NCBI GenBank assembly: GCA_023150475.1
Contig: JAKLKU010000012.1
Span: 124,001 to 188,000 of the forward strand
Direction: 5' to 3'
From: Planctomycetota bacterium
Lineage (GTDB): Bacteria; Planctomycetota; UBA1135; GCA-002686595
Length of the DNA: 64,000 bases
The notes under the pieces are model-generated. The model saw only the letters and a program-made list of their open reading frames with translations, did not search any database and was not told where the DNA came from. This document shows positions 1 to 9,058 of the stretch, piece by piece. Within the stretch, counting starts at the first letter, position 1. Each line of letters begins with the position of its first letter. The position numbers were made by a program, and so were the translations under genes.

Positions 1-577
1 CGACCATGCGATCGCCTTCCTCGCGCTCGACGAGCACTTTGCGGCACGCGCGCAACGCCTTGCCGATCATCGTCCCGCCGAACCAGTACGGCAGGTTGCG
101 CGGATGCATGAACGGCGGCGCGTGCAGGATCGCCGAGACGTCGGTCGTCAACGGCACCCAGTGCAGCACGTTGTTGCCGAAGAACGTCAGGCCGTACGCG
201 TCGCCTTGGCGCTCCTGCACGAAGCCCGAGATCGCCGACATCGCCGCGGCGTAGCGATCGCCGTCGCCGAAAGGCGCGGTCATGCTGCCCGACACGTCGA
301 CGCAGAACTCGATGTTGGTGAGCACGCGCTTCGACTTCGGTACGTCCCACTTCTGCGGGCCGGCGGCGAGCAGGATCGCCATCGCGAGCACCAGGGCGGG
401 CAACGTCTCCGCGCACTTCAACGTCGCGCCGAGCCATGCGCCTCGCCGCGTCCCGGCGTGGTCGAACGGCAACGCGACCGACAACCCGGCGCGCATCCAA
501 GTGCGCAGGACGAGCGCCGCGGGCACGACCAAGAAGGTCAGCACCCACGCGTGGCGGAACAGGTCGAGCGCTTCCAT
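1..577 (-). CDS. VWA-domain membrane protein (BatA/BatB-like), C-terminus cut by window edge
   Basis: The reading frame is open from an ATG at 577 to the left edge, so the C-terminal part is missing. A strong Shine-Dalgarno sequence (AGAGGAAG) lies just upstream and an in-frame TGA precedes it, which fixes the start. Two hydrophobic segments occupy about residues 10-25 and 50-75, as in BatA/BatB proteins. The von Willebrand A domain follows, with the metal-site motif DVSGS. It is the last visible gene of a leftward MoxR, DUF58, membrane protein, VWA cluster. In characterised Bat systems such proteins are envelope-anchored and have been linked to stress tolerance and to MoxR chaperone activity. 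The target here is unknown. It is absent from the ORF track because it has no stop codon inside the window. Confidence 0.85.
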   Translation of the reverse strand, partial: MEALDLFRHAWVLTFLVVPAALVLRTWMRAGLSVALPFDHAGTRRGAWLGATLKCAETLPALVLAMAILLAAGPQKWDVPKSKRVLTNIEFCVDVSGSMTAPFGDGDRYAAAMSAISGFVQERQGDAYGLTFFGNNVLHWVPLTTDVSAILHAPPFMHPRNLPYWFGGTMIGKALRACRKVLVEREEGDRMV

Positions 578-622
578 GTTCGCGGCTTCCTCTGGACTCG
601 TCTCCGGTGTGCGCCTTCTCGC

Positions 623-1498
623 TCAGTGAGCCCGTGTACCGAGCTCGAGCGCATCGGCGGCGAGTTCGCGATACGGCGCGAGCAAGGCACCGACGTCGAT
701 CGCGTGCGGCCCGGGCGCGTGCAACCAAACTTCGAGGCCGCGCAGCAGCGGGCCCGAATCGGGGTGTGCGCGCAGCTTGGGCAGCACGGCTTCCGGGCGT
801 TCCGCGTCGAGACCGAGCCTGCGGCTCCAGTACTCGACGAGCCCGCGCTCGAGCGCCGCACGTTCCTCGCGGCCGAGTTCGCCCGCCGCCGCGCGGCGCA
901 CCAACGGCTCGAGCTTCTCCGCGAGCGTCGCGGGTCGCGCCGCCGCGGCTTCCGCGGCGCGTTTGCGTCGACCGAGCGCGAGCAGCAGGGCGAGCCCGAC
1001 GAGCCACGCCGCGCCGCCGAGCCACAGCGTGGTCGTGTAGCCGCCGAGCCGCGGGCTCTCGCGCGGTTCCGGCGAGTTCGGCGTGAGTCGACCCTCCGCG
1101 AGCGTCGCGACGGCCAGGAGCTTCGGCGCACCGAGTGCCGCGGGATCGCCGAGCGGACCGTTGTCCTTGCGCCGCAGGACGCTCGCGACGTCGTGGAGGC
1201 CCGGCTCGAGCGCGACGAGCTCGAAGTCGTAACGGAACGCGTCGCCGTGAGGCGCGCAACGCGTGATGCGCACGACGAGCGGCGCATCGGACGCGAGCGG
1301 CGCGACTTCGAGTTCGCTGCCCTCGAGCACGACGTCGCCGATGCGGGCGGAGAGTCCGACCGGGGCTTCGAGTTGCACGGAACGGCTCGCAGCTTGCGTC
1401 GCATTCGCAGCCCGCGCCGGATTCACGGCTTCCGCCGGATGAGCCGCTTCCGCGGGCTGCGACGCTTGCGCGCAGGCGAGGACCAGGCTCGCGAGCAT
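623..1498 (-). CDS. Bat-cluster membrane protein with signal peptide and one internal TM helix
   Basis: This 291-residue protein has no domain I can name with certainty. It starts with a hydrophobic signal-like stretch (MLASLVLACA), then an Ala-rich linker and a beta-rich region of about 100 residues. A transmembrane helix near residues 155-175 (TTLWLGGAAWLVGLALLLAL) is followed by a basic, helical cytoplasmic tail. I chose the ATG at 1498 over the longer ORF because it overlaps the upstream DUF58 stop (TGATG) and leaves the signal peptide at the N-terminus. The layout and position between DUF58 and VWA genes resemble BatD-like or DUF4381-type partners of MoxR systems. That assignment is inferred from context only. 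Confidence 0.75.
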   Translation of the reverse strand: MLASLVLACAQASQPAEAAHPAEAVNPARAANATQAASRSVQLEAPVGLSARIGDVVLEGSELEVAPLASDAPLVVRITRCAPHGDAFRYDFELVALEPGLHDVASVLRRKDNGPLGDPAALGAPKLLAVATLAEGRLTPNSPEPRESPRLGGYTTTLWLGGAAWLVGLALLLALGRRKRAAEAAAARPATLAEKLEPLVRRAAAGELGREERAALERGLVEYWSRRLGLDAERPEAVLPKLRAHPDSGPLLRGLEVWLHAPGPHAIDVGALLAPYRELAADALELGTRAH

Positions 1499-2388
1499 CA
1501 GCGCGTCCCCTTCCCGAACCACTCGCGATTGCGCAAGAGCTCGCGCAGCCGCGATTCGAACGGCTCACCTACGTGGATCAGGAGCTCGTCGATGCCGGCG
1601 CGACGGAAGTCGGCGCTCCACGCCGTCGGATCGCTCCACCGTGCGCGGCCGTGCGTGACGAACTCGCGGCCGGTCTCGGCTTCGCGCGCACGCAGGAGGC
1701 CCGCGCCGCGCAGCGTGCGTTCGGCCGGATCGACGAAACGCAACACGAGGCAGTCGTGACGTTGACCGAGACGTTTGATCGCTCCCACCGCGGCCGGCTC
1801 GTGGAGATCGGAGAGCACGACGACGAGCGAACGTTGCGCGAGGCTCGGCGCGAGCTCAGCGATGCGCGCGGCAAGCGACGTGCGTTCGTCGAAGCGGTAA
1901 CGGCGCAACTCGAGCAGCCACTGCATCACGCGATCGCGCGAAGGGCTGAGCCCCACGCGCACGGCCCGTTCGCCGACGCCGACGACGCCGACCGGGCTCG
2001 CGCGATCGAGCGCCGCGAACGCGAGACCGCCCGCGACGTGGAGCGCGAGCTCGTACTTGCTCGTCTCGCTCGACGCGACCGTCATCGACGCCGACGTGTC
2101 GATCAGCAAGTAACACGGCACGCTCTTCGGCGTCTCGTACTCGCGCACGAAGTGCTTGCCCGTGCGTGCCGTGACGCGCCAGTCGATCGCGCGGATCGAG
2201 TCACCTTCCTGGTAGGGCCGCGCTTGCGCGAACTCGAGGCCGGAACCGACGAACGGCGAACGATCGACGCCGTACGCGAGCCCGTCGGCGAGTTTCCTCA
2301 CCGCGAGCGCGAAACGCCGCGTGTCGAGCGTGGTCAACTGCTCGATCCAGCCTTCGCCGCTCCTCTCGACGCGCCGGAAGAAGGACAT
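1498..2388 (-). CDS. DUF58 domain protein
   Basis: This 296-residue soluble protein belongs to the DUF58 family. The diagnostic stretch is GDSIRAIDWRVTARTGKHF near residue 60, followed by a VWA-like core with LLIDTSASM. DUF58 proteins are nearly always encoded next to a MoxR ATPase and are thought to be its partners or substrates, but no reaction is established. The gene starts 6 bp after the MoxR stop and its own stop shares a base with the next ATG, so the genes are surely co-transcribed. Confidence 0.9.
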   Translation of the reverse strand: MSFFRRVERSGEGWIEQLTTLDTRRFALAVRKLADGLAYGVDRSPFVGSGLEFAQARPYQEGDSIRAIDWRVTARTGKHFVREYETPKSVPCYLLIDTSASMTVASSETSKYELALHVAGGLAFAALDRASPVGVVGVGERAVRVGLSPSRDRVMQWLLELRRYRFDERTSLAARIAELAPSLAQRSLVVVLSDLHEPAAVGAIKRLGQRHDCLVLRFVDPAERTLRGAGLLRAREAETGREFVTHGRARWSDPTAWSADFRRAGIDELLIHVGEPFESRLRELLRNREWFGKGTR

Positions 2389-2394
2389 CGTCGC

Positions 2395-3417
2395 TCAGCT
2401 CTCCGCTTCGACGCCGCCGAAACCGCGCAGCAGCTCCGCGAGCACGTCGCGGCCCGTCACTCCGTCGGCGATCGCTTCGTAGCGCAACCGCATGCGGTGG
2501 AGCATCACGTCCTCCGCGAGCGCGAAGAGGTCCTCGGGGATCACGTACGGCCGGCCGTGCATCAGCGCGCGAGCGCGCGACGCCTTGATCAACGAGATGC
2601 CGGCGCGCGGCGAGCACCCGAGCGCGACCGATCGATGGTGGCGCGAGCGCGTCACCAGGTCGACGACGTGCTCGACGAAGGTCTCGCTGACGTGCACGCG
2701 GTGCACGGCCTCCATCGCGCCGACGAGCTCCGCGCTCGAACCGACGGGTTCGTCCGCGAGCACGTCGAACTCCGTCTTGACCACGGCGCCCTTGTCCATG
2801 CGTTGGATGCCGAGCGCAGCGTTGCGCGCCAGGATCTCGCGCTCTTCGTCGCGGCCCGGATAGTCGAGCCTGTGCACGAGCATGAAGCGGTCGAGCTGCG
2901 CTTCGGGCAACTCGAACGTGCCCGCCTGCTCGATCGGGTTCTGCGTCGCGATCACCAGGAACGGCGCGGGCAGACGAAACGTCGTCGTGCCGATCGTCAC
3001 TTTGCGTTCCTGCATCGCTTCGAGCAGCGCGCTCTGCACCTTCGGCGCCGCGCGGTTGATCTCGTCCGCGAGCAGGAGGTTGGTGAAGATCGGGCCCTTG
3101 CGGACGCGGAACTCGTTCGAACGTTGGTCGAGCACTTCCGCGCCGATGATGTCCGACGGCAAGAGGTCGATCGTGAACTGCACGCGCGCGAACTCGAGGT
3201 CGATCGACTTCGAAAGCACGCTGACGAGCAGGGTCTTCGCGAGCCCCGGCACGCCTTGCAGCAGCAAGTGGCCGCCGGTGAAGAGCGCGATCAGCAACCG
3301 CTCGACGACGACGTCTTGGCCGACGACGACGGTGCCGACGCGCGCGCGCACCGCGTGGATGAAGGCCTCGGTCTTCTCGAAGTCGGCGGCGGAGAGCGGA
3401 GCTTGGGTTTCGAGCAT
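2395..3417 (-). CDS. MoxR-family AAA+ ATPase
   Basis: A 340-residue AAA+ ATPase of the MoxR family. Visible motifs are Walker A GVPGLAKT (about residues 57-64), Walker B LLADEINRA, and the MoxR-typical ATQNPIEQAGTFELPEAQLDRF around sensor 1. A C-terminal helical lid carries sensor 2. Members act as chaperones that mature or activate VWA-domain partners, often by metal insertion. It is the first gene of a leftward operon with DUF58, a membrane protein and a VWA protein. Its promoter should lie in the long gap before the divergent lipoprotein gene. Confidence 0.95.
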   Translation of the reverse strand: MLETQAPLSAADFEKTEAFIHAVRARVGTVVVGQDVVVERLLIALFTGGHLLLQGVPGLAKTLLVSVLSKSIDLEFARVQFTIDLLPSDIIGAEVLDQRSNEFRVRKGPIFTNLLLADEINRAAPKVQSALLEAMQERKVTIGTTTFRLPAPFLVIATQNPIEQAGTFELPEAQLDRFMLVHRLDYPGRDEEREILARNAALGIQRMDKGAVVKTEFDVLADEPVGSSAELVGAMEAVHRVHVSETFVEHVVDLVTRSRHHRSVALGCSPRAGISLIKASRARALMHGRPYVIPEDLFALAEDVMLHRMRLRYEAIADGVTGRDVLAELLRGFGGVEAES

Positions 3418-4066
3418 GGCAGGTGGAGCTCGGGCAGGAGCGGACGCGCGTGCCGCGAAAGGCGCAGCACGCGGAAGCGAAGCGACGGCGGAGCAGGACG
3501 CTCCTCGGGGAAGGGCCGGGACGGACGTTCAGTGTGCCCGCGATCTTCCGCAGCGCCACTCGGCGGTGCACGGATCCGCTCGGAGCGCGCGTGTCTTGGA
3601 CGAGCGCCGCCCGCCGGCGCCTCGGGAGACCGGCGCACTCCGGGAGCGACCGACGCCGCCTCGAGTCCGGCGCTTCGGTCGGTTCCCACGACGTCGCGGA
3701 TGGCGGCCATTGGACCCTTTCGAACGCTCGCGACGGTCGTCGGCGACCTCGCGCGACGAGCGAATTGCGGCGTTCTCGACGCGCAGCGACGTCCGGGCAC
3801 GGCCCTTGTAAGTCCGCCCGCCGGGCTCGAGTCCCGCGACGCATGCCGACGACGACAGGCGTGGACGTGCGCTCCGGGGAATGGGGGCGGGAGTTGGACA
3901 TCGAGCGAGCGGACTGGCGCGCGAACTCGCACTTTCGAACCGTGCGGCGAGCAACCGAGGCGGACGCGGCCGTGCGTTCCTCGGGCCGCGCAGTGAACGG
4001 ATCGATAGTCGACGGCGCCGGCGGATGACGAAGAAGCTAGTGGAGCAGGCAGGAGTGGTTTCGAAG
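3418..4066. other. 649-bp divergent intergenic region, no gene seen
   Basis: This gap separates the divergent moxR and SBBP lipoprotein genes. ORFs here on both strands have Arg/Pro/Ser-rich translations typical of shadow frames. It must hold both promoters, but I see no clear -35/-10 pair, RNA gene or strong repeat. A small GGAGC/GCTCC inverted repeat (3490-3504) has no obvious role. Confidence 0.6.
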
Positions 4067-5752
4067 ATGCACGATCGGCAACGACCTGGATCCCGCGGTG
4101 CGGACGCACGACGTCGATCGCGCGGGCTCGCGAGCGCGCTCGGCACGGCGCTCGTCACGGCCCTCGCGTTCGCAGCGTGCGGAGGCAGCTCGTCGACATC
4201 GTCAGGTGCGAGCGGGGGTTCGGGTTCGGGCTCGGCCGCGGCGCACAACGTCGCGTGCACCTACTTCGGCGGCAAGACCGGCGGCGTCGGCAACGACCGA
4301 GCGCAGGGACTCTGCGTCATCCCGGGCACCGAGCGCGTCGTGATCTGCGGCAACACGACGGCGACGGATTTCGCGAGCCTCTACCCGGGTGTGCCCGGCT
4401 GGCGCAAGTCGCTCGTGGGCGCGAGCGATGCGTTCGTCGCGATCCTCTCGAAGGACCTGCATTCGATCGTCGCGTGGACCTACATCGGTGGTTCGAGCGA
4501 GGACCGCGCGTACGGTGTGCAAGTCGACGCACAAGGCAAGATCTGGGTCGTCGGCTTCACGGGCTCGACCGACTTCCCTCACGTCGGCGGACACGCGCAC
4601 ACGGGCGGCGCCGGCACGTGGGACGCGTTCGTCGCGCGTTTCTCGTCGAACCTGGGCTCGTGCGAGTTCTCGCGTTGCCTCGGCGGCACGCAGAACGAGT
4701 CGCCGCGCGCGGCGTTCGCGCTCGCGAGCGACGGTTCCGTCTACTTGTCGGGCATGACCGAGTCGAACGACTTCCCTGCGACCGCGGCCGTCGGACAGAC
4801 GCTCTTCGACGCGGACGCGAACGGCGACTGGGACGCGTGGGTCGCGAAGCTCGATCCGACCGGCGAGATCCTCTGGGCGACGTACTTCGGCGGCAGCGAC
4901 GTCGACGCGGGTTGGTCAGGCTTGCGGCTCGCGGCGGACGAGAACTCGCTCTACGTCGGCGGCTTCACGCGCTCCGACGAAGGCAGCGAAGGCTTCCCTG
5001 CGCAGAACGGCTTCGACGTCACGTACAACGGCGACGAAGGGCCGGCGGAGCCGAGCCTCGGCGACGGATTCGTCGCGCGGTTCTCGTCGACCGGCGGATT
5101 GCTCGCGTGCACGTACCTCGGTGGTGCAAAGAGCGACGCGATCTCACCCAACGAGGCCGTCTCGTTGTCGAGCTTCGGCGACGTCGTGGTCTGCGGACAG
5201 ACACGCTCGCCCGAGAGCGGTCCGAACGCCTTCCCCGTGACGCCGAACGCGCTCGACGGCTCGCACGCGGGCCCGGCGTCCGGGCCGGAGGGCTCCGACG
5301 GATTCGTCGCGGTGCTCGACGCGACGCTCGCGAACCTCGACTACTGCACCTACTTCGGCGGCAGCGACAACGACGATGCCGCGTCGGTGGTGATCGACGC
5401 ACAGGGACGCATCGTGTTCACCGGCAACTCGAGCTCGGCGGACGTGCCGACGACGTCGAACGCGTTCCGCAAGACCTACTCGGGCGCGATCGACGCGGTG
5501 CTCTGCGCGTTCACGTACGACTCGAACGGTTCGACGCTCGTCTACTCGACGTACTTCGGCGGCGACGCGGTCGTCGGCGCCGGCTTCGAAGGCGACCGCG
5601 GTCGAGCGCTCGCGCTGCGACCGAGCGACGGCAAGGTCTACTTCTCCGGCGACACCGACGTCACCGATCTGCCGACGACGAGCTTCGCGCTCGTGCCCGA
5701 CTACGCGGGTGGAGCGAGCGACGCGTTCGTCGCGTTGCACTCGCTCGACTGA
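4067..5752 (+). CDS. SBBP-repeat beta-propeller lipoprotein
   Basis: About 561 residues, exported and probably lipid-anchored: a basic N-terminus, a hydrophobic segment, then the lipobox-like LAFAAC before a Ser/Gly linker. The rest is a series of SBBP repeats of about 60-70 residues, each with TYFGG or TYLGG, a central GxDxxxG core, D-x-x-G-x-I/V and TxSxDFP. Such repeats form beta-propellers on bacterial surfaces, usually with unknown ligands. I chose the ATG at 4067 because AGGAG precedes it; the in-frame ATG at 4025 has no ribosome binding site. The gene stands alone. Confidence 0.85.
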   Translation: MHDRQRPGSRGADARRRSRGLASALGTALVTALAFAACGGSSSTSSGASGGSGSGSAAAHNVACTYFGGKTGGVGNDRAQGLCVIPGTERVVICGNTTATDFASLYPGVPGWRKSLVGASDAFVAILSKDLHSIVAWTYIGGSSEDRAYGVQVDAQGKIWVVGFTGSTDFPHVGGHAHTGGAGTWDAFVARFSSNLGSCEFSRCLGGTQNESPRAAFALASDGSVYLSGMTESNDFPATAAVGQTLFDADANGDWDAWVAKLDPTGEILWATYFGGSDVDAGWSGLRLAADENSLYVGGFTRSDEGSEGFPAQNGFDVTYNGDEGPAEPSLGDGFVARFSSTGGLLACTYLGGAKSDAISPNEAVSLSSFGDVVVCGQTRSPESGPNAFPVTPNALDGSHAGPASGPEGSDGFVAVLDATLANLDYCTYFGGSDNDDAASVVIDAQGRIVFTGNSSSADVPTTSNAFRKTYSGAIDAVLCAFTYDSNGSTLVYSTYFGGDAVVGAGFEGDRGRALALRPSDGKVYFSGDTDVTDLPTTSFALVPDYAGGASDAFVALHSLD

Positions 5753-5806
5753 GAGCAGACTTCACGGCGCCCGCGTCCGCCGCGGGGCGGCGATCCACGA
5801 CCAACA

Positions 5807-5846
5807 CGCGGCTCGACCGCTGGGGCCAATACGCGGTTCAGCCGCG
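5807..5846. terminator. Hairpin at convergent gene ends
   Basis: CGCGGCT pairs with AGCCGCG and an inner ACCGC pairs with GCGGT, giving a 12-bp interrupted stem. It sits between the converging SBBP and SnoaL-like genes and overlaps the latter's stop codon. There is no T-run, so it is at best a weak bidirectional terminator. Confidence 0.35.
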
Positions 5847-6263
5847 GAGATGGTCGCTCGGGTCCCACTCACCCCAACGCCGAACGACACGGTCGCCCGA
5901 GACTTCGATGATCTCGATGCCGCGCATCGTGGTCAGCCGTCCCGTCGGTCCGACGTTCAAGTAGCGCTCGCGATTCGTGCCGCGCGAAGTCCAGCGTACG
6001 GCGACGCACGAGCGGTCGACGTCGACGACGATGTCGTCGACTTCGGAGCGCACGTCGGGGAACGCGTGCACGAAGCGCTCGATCCCCGCAGCGAAGCCCG
6101 CCTTCGTCGGCGGCCGACCGCCGCTCGAGACGTCTTCGAACTCCGGAGCGTGCAGTTCGTCGAAGAGCCGCCAATCGACCGGCGCGTTCCAGAGCGACAC
6201 CCAACGGCGCGCGAGCGCTTCGAGTTCGGCGCGGCGCTCGGCGCGCGTGTCCGTCGCGTTCAT
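5838..6263 (-). CDS. SnoaL-like / NTF2-fold protein
   Basis: A 141-residue protein with the SnoaL/NTF2-like pattern. An N-terminal helix holds WVSLWNAPVDW, then comes FELHAPEFEDVSSGG, a second helix (FVHAFPDVRSEVDDIVVD), and curved beta strands ending VSGDRVVRRWGEWD. Many relatives are small-molecule cyclases, isomerases or binding proteins; the substrate cannot be read here. The ATG overlaps the upstream GH38-like stop (ATGA), so it is translationally coupled to that gene. The longer ORF in the track is a shadow of the GH38-like gene's antisense frames. Confidence 0.8.
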   Translation of the reverse strand: MNATDTRAERRAELEALARRWVSLWNAPVDWRLFDELHAPEFEDVSSGGRPPTKAGFAAGIERFVHAFPDVRSEVDDIVVDVDRSCVAVRWTSRGTNRERYLNVGPTGRLTTMRGIEIIEVSGDRVVRRWGEWDPSDHLRG

Positions 6264-8767
6264 GAAGCTCCTCCCGTGCGGTGGACGGTCGCCCAGACGT
6301 GCCGGTGCTCGTCGAGGTTCCGGGGAATCTGGCGTCCCAACTCGAGGTCGAACATCACGGTCGCGATTTCGTGGGGCCGCAGGGTCAGTCTCACGCGAGT
6401 CCAGGGTACGTCTTCGGGGCCGTACGGCGCCGCCGCGGCCTCGGGTTCGAGCAGCTCTTCGATCTCGCCGAGCAACGACGTGCGTGCCGCTTTCGCGACC
6501 GGGCCCGGGACGAGCACCGACACGGAGGCCGGCCGACCGTCGAACTCGACGAGTCGCAGCACGTAGGGGTCGCGCACGTCCGCGCCGAACGCGTGTCGCA
6601 CGCCGTCCGCCGCGCGCCTCGACTCGCGGTAGAACGCGGTCGGCAGGACGTGGTCGCACTCGACTTGCAGCGCACCGAACGACGGCGGCAGATCGCCTTC
6701 GCCGGTGGTCACCGCGGTGTCCGAGAAGCGCGGTGAGCCGGCGGTGAGCTCGAGCGCGATGCGCATGCGCTCGGTGTGCGTGAGCGCGCCGTGCGGCACG
6801 ATCCAGAGGTCGGCGCTGAAGGCGTCGTGGAAGTAGTCTTCGTCCCACGCGTCGTACATCGAGAGCAGCGCGTCGATGCCGTGATCGGTGCGGAAGAAGC
6901 TCTGCCCACCGTCGTGGACGACGAGCATCCCGGCGCCGCGCGCGCGTGCATCGAGCACGTCCACGAACGACAGCGCCGTGAACGGGCGTTTGACGTCCTC
7001 GAACCACTGTTTCGACGTCATCCAGTCGCCGCTCGGATACTTGCGGACGTGATTCTTGTCCGCGCGGATCTCGCTCGTGCCGTACGGGTGATCGTGGATC
7101 AGCGTGAAGTCCGTGAAGTTCGGCGCGAGCGGCGTGCGCAACCCCGAGTGCATGCCGGGGTCGGGCCGCGCAAGGCTCTCGCACTCGAAGTGGATGCCGA
7201 GCGCGTCGTAGAGCGGCGCGACGTGGTAGCTCACGCGCAAACGGCTGCCGTAGCGCCCTTCGCGCAGGAACGTGACTTCGGCGTAGTCCTCGTCGCCTTC
7301 GGCGATGCTGGTCGTGCGGAAGCGTTCCGGACGTCCGTCGCGCAGCATTTCGAGTTCGCCGAACGGCCGCCGCGGATGCAGCAGCCCTTGCGGGAAGTCG
7401 CGCGTCCAGATCTGCCGCACGAAACCGCTCTTCTTGTCGATCTCGACTTCGAAATCGCCGCGAGCGAGCAGCAGCGCGCCTTCCTGTTCTTCGATCTCGA
7501 CGGCTTCCGGCGGATCCTCGCCGTCGTCCTCGGGATCCACGACCTTGTAGCCGAAGGCCGGCACGCCGCGCGCGACCGTGCCGTCCTCGAGCGCGACGTC
7601 ACGCGTCCAACCGAGCGTGTTGAACACAAGCTGCGAGCCCGCTTCCGCCCGCACTCGATCGGCGAGGTGGTCGAGCGTGCGCGCGAAGACCTCGCTCGCG
7701 AGTCCGAGCGACCGCTCGAAGCTGCGCAGCCCGACGAATCCGCAGAGCCCTTCGCACTCGTGGTTGTCGTGATGCTGCGCGGAGAGCAACTCGCGCCACG
7801 CTTCTTCGAGTTCCCAGGTCGGATAGACGTCCCACGACGCGTAGGGCCGACCGAAGAGCCCGGCGAGGGCGGAGACCGATTCCGCGGCGAGCAACTGCTC
7901 TTCGCACGCGCGGCTCCAACGCGGCATGTTGTCGCCGTTCTTGCCGAGCGAGACGCCGTGGAAGACGTCGTCGAGGCCGTAGCGGCGCACCGGTGCCGGC
8001 GACTTCGCGAGTTCCGCGATCAACTCGCTCGCCGTGACCGGCACCAGTTCGAAGCGCGGGTCCGCGAAGAGCTCCTCGAGCTTCGGCAGCAACACGGCGC
8101 TCTTGCACATCCAGTCCGGCGACGGGAGCAACTCGACCCACTGGGCGATCGCCGGCTTCTCGAGCGACTTGATCAGCTTCGAATCGAGCCGGCCCGCGAA
8201 GTCCTCGGGCCACTGGTGCAGACAGAGCTCGTTCTTCGGCAGTGTCGGCAACTTCGCGCCGTCGTGGCCTTCCCACATCACGAGCGCGAGCGCTTCCTCA
8301 GGCACCGCCGGCGTGTGCCACGTCCACTGGAAGAAGAGCGACGCGCCGGAATAGCCGCAGCTCTTCAGGATCTGCGGGAGTTGCGGGAAGAAGTCGAACT
8401 CCTCTTCCCAGAACACGCGGGGTCGCACGCCGAACAGGCGCTCGACCGAGCGCACGCCGAAGACGTGTTGACGGACGTTCGACTCGCCGCCGTGGAAGAG
8501 CCCGTAGGGTTGGCCGTAGCTCGCACCGACGATCTCGAGCTTGCCGCTCTTCACCGCCGCTCGCAGTTCTTCGAACGCATCGGGGGCTTCGACGGCGAGC
8601 TTCTCGTAGCCGATCACGTCGAAGTTGACGTTGCCCTTCGCGCCGACCGCGTCGCACAGCCGCAGCATGTCGCGCACGGACGACGGCAGCACGTCGTACC
8701 CCCACAACCACTGCATGTCCGCCCAATGCATGTGGTTGGCGAAGGTGTAGAAGAGTCGCTTCTTCAT
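6260..8767 (-). CDS. Glycoside hydrolase family 38-like protein (divergent alpha-mannosidase)
   Basis: An 835-residue protein with the architecture of GH38 alpha-mannosidases: an N-terminal deacetylase-like barrel, a helical middle domain with AQHHDNHECEG, and a large beta-sandwich C-terminal half. The HHD motif matches a conserved zinc site of the family. Two other positions are unusual. The N-terminal motif is HMHWAD rather than the canonical HxHND, and the nucleophile region reads FWEEEFDF where classical enzymes have W-x-x-D-x-F-G. No signal peptide is seen, so it is probably cytoplasmic and could act on imported oligosaccharides. It is coupled to the SnoaL-like gene. Family is likely; mannosidase activity is uncertain. 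Confidence 0.8.
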   Translation of the reverse strand: MKKRLFYTFANHMHWADMQWLWGYDVLPSSVRDMLRLCDAVGAKGNVNFDVIGYEKLAVEAPDAFEELRAAVKSGKLEIVGASYGQPYGLFHGGESNVRQHVFGVRSVERLFGVRPRVFWEEEFDFFPQLPQILKSCGYSGASLFFQWTWHTPAVPEEALALVMWEGHDGAKLPTLPKNELCLHQWPEDFAGRLDSKLIKSLEKPAIAQWVELLPSPDWMCKSAVLLPKLEELFADPRFELVPVTASELIAELAKSPAPVRRYGLDDVFHGVSLGKNGDNMPRWSRACEEQLLAAESVSALAGLFGRPYASWDVYPTWELEEAWRELLSAQHHDNHECEGLCGFVGLRSFERSLGLASEVFARTLDHLADRVRAEAGSQLVFNTLGWTRDVALEDGTVARGVPAFGYKVVDPEDDGEDPPEAVEIEEQEGALLLARGDFEVEIDKKSGFVRQIWTRDFPQGLLHPRRPFGELEMLRDGRPERFRTTSIAEGDEDYAEVTFLREGRYGSRLRVSYHVAPLYDALGIHFECESLARPDPGMHSGLRTPLAPNFTDFTLIHDHPYGTSEIRADKNHVRKYPSGDWMTSKQWFEDVKRPFTALSFVDVLDARARGAGMLVVHDGGQSFFRTDHGIDALLSMYDAWDEDYFHDAFSADLWIVPHGALTHTERMRIALELTAGSPRFSDTAVTTGEGDLPPSFGALQVECDHVLPTAFYRESRRAADGVRHAFGADVRDPYVLRLVEFDGRPASVSVLVPGPVAKAARTSLLGEIEELLEPEAAAAPYGPEDVPWTRVRLTLRPHEIATVMFDLELGRQIPRNLDEHRHVWATVHRTGGAS

Positions 8768-8776
8768 CGACCGAGC

Positions 8777-8782
8777 ATCCTA
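8777..8782 (-). promoter_or_regulatory. Putative -10 (TAGGAT) for the GH38-like gene
   Basis: TAGGAT on the minus strand ends 9 nt before the ATG at 8767, a spacing that would give a leaderless mRNA. Arms TCGACCG/CGGTCGA (8767-8790) flank it and include the A of the start codon. Confidence 0.45.
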
Positions 8783-9012
8783 GCGGTCGAGGCACACGCG
8801 CATCGATCCTCACGGCGCGTGCGGGTTCTCGAGCGGTGCACCCGCGGCGACGCCCGAAAGTCCCCGCGGGCCCTCTCGGGGCCTCACGTTCCCACGCATT
8901 CTTCGATCGCGGCTTGGAAGCTCGGCCACCCCGGAGCTCGGGTTGGCGAGGAGCTCGGGTTGGCGCAGCTCTCGTCACGGCGGCGACCCACCCGCGTCCC
9001 GAGCTTCGAAAT

Positions 9013-9032
9013 ATGCAACTATTCGGTTGCAT
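9013..9032. promoter_or_regulatory. Putative ArsR operator 1, perfect 7-bp inverted repeat
   Basis: ATGCAAC-tattcg-GTTGCAT is a perfect 7+6+7 palindrome 61 bp upstream of the chosen start of the first SRPBCC gene. Its size fits a dimeric winged-helix repressor, and the operon encodes one. Confidence 0.65.
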
Positions 9033-9058
9033 GAACCCGAAGCCGGACCGATCATCAG

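Noticed and set aside
104-1759. Long + strand ORF (551 aa)
   Set aside because: Its translation is Arg/Ala/Glu-rich shadow sequence antisense to the MoxR/DUF58 cluster, whose minus-strand products match known families.
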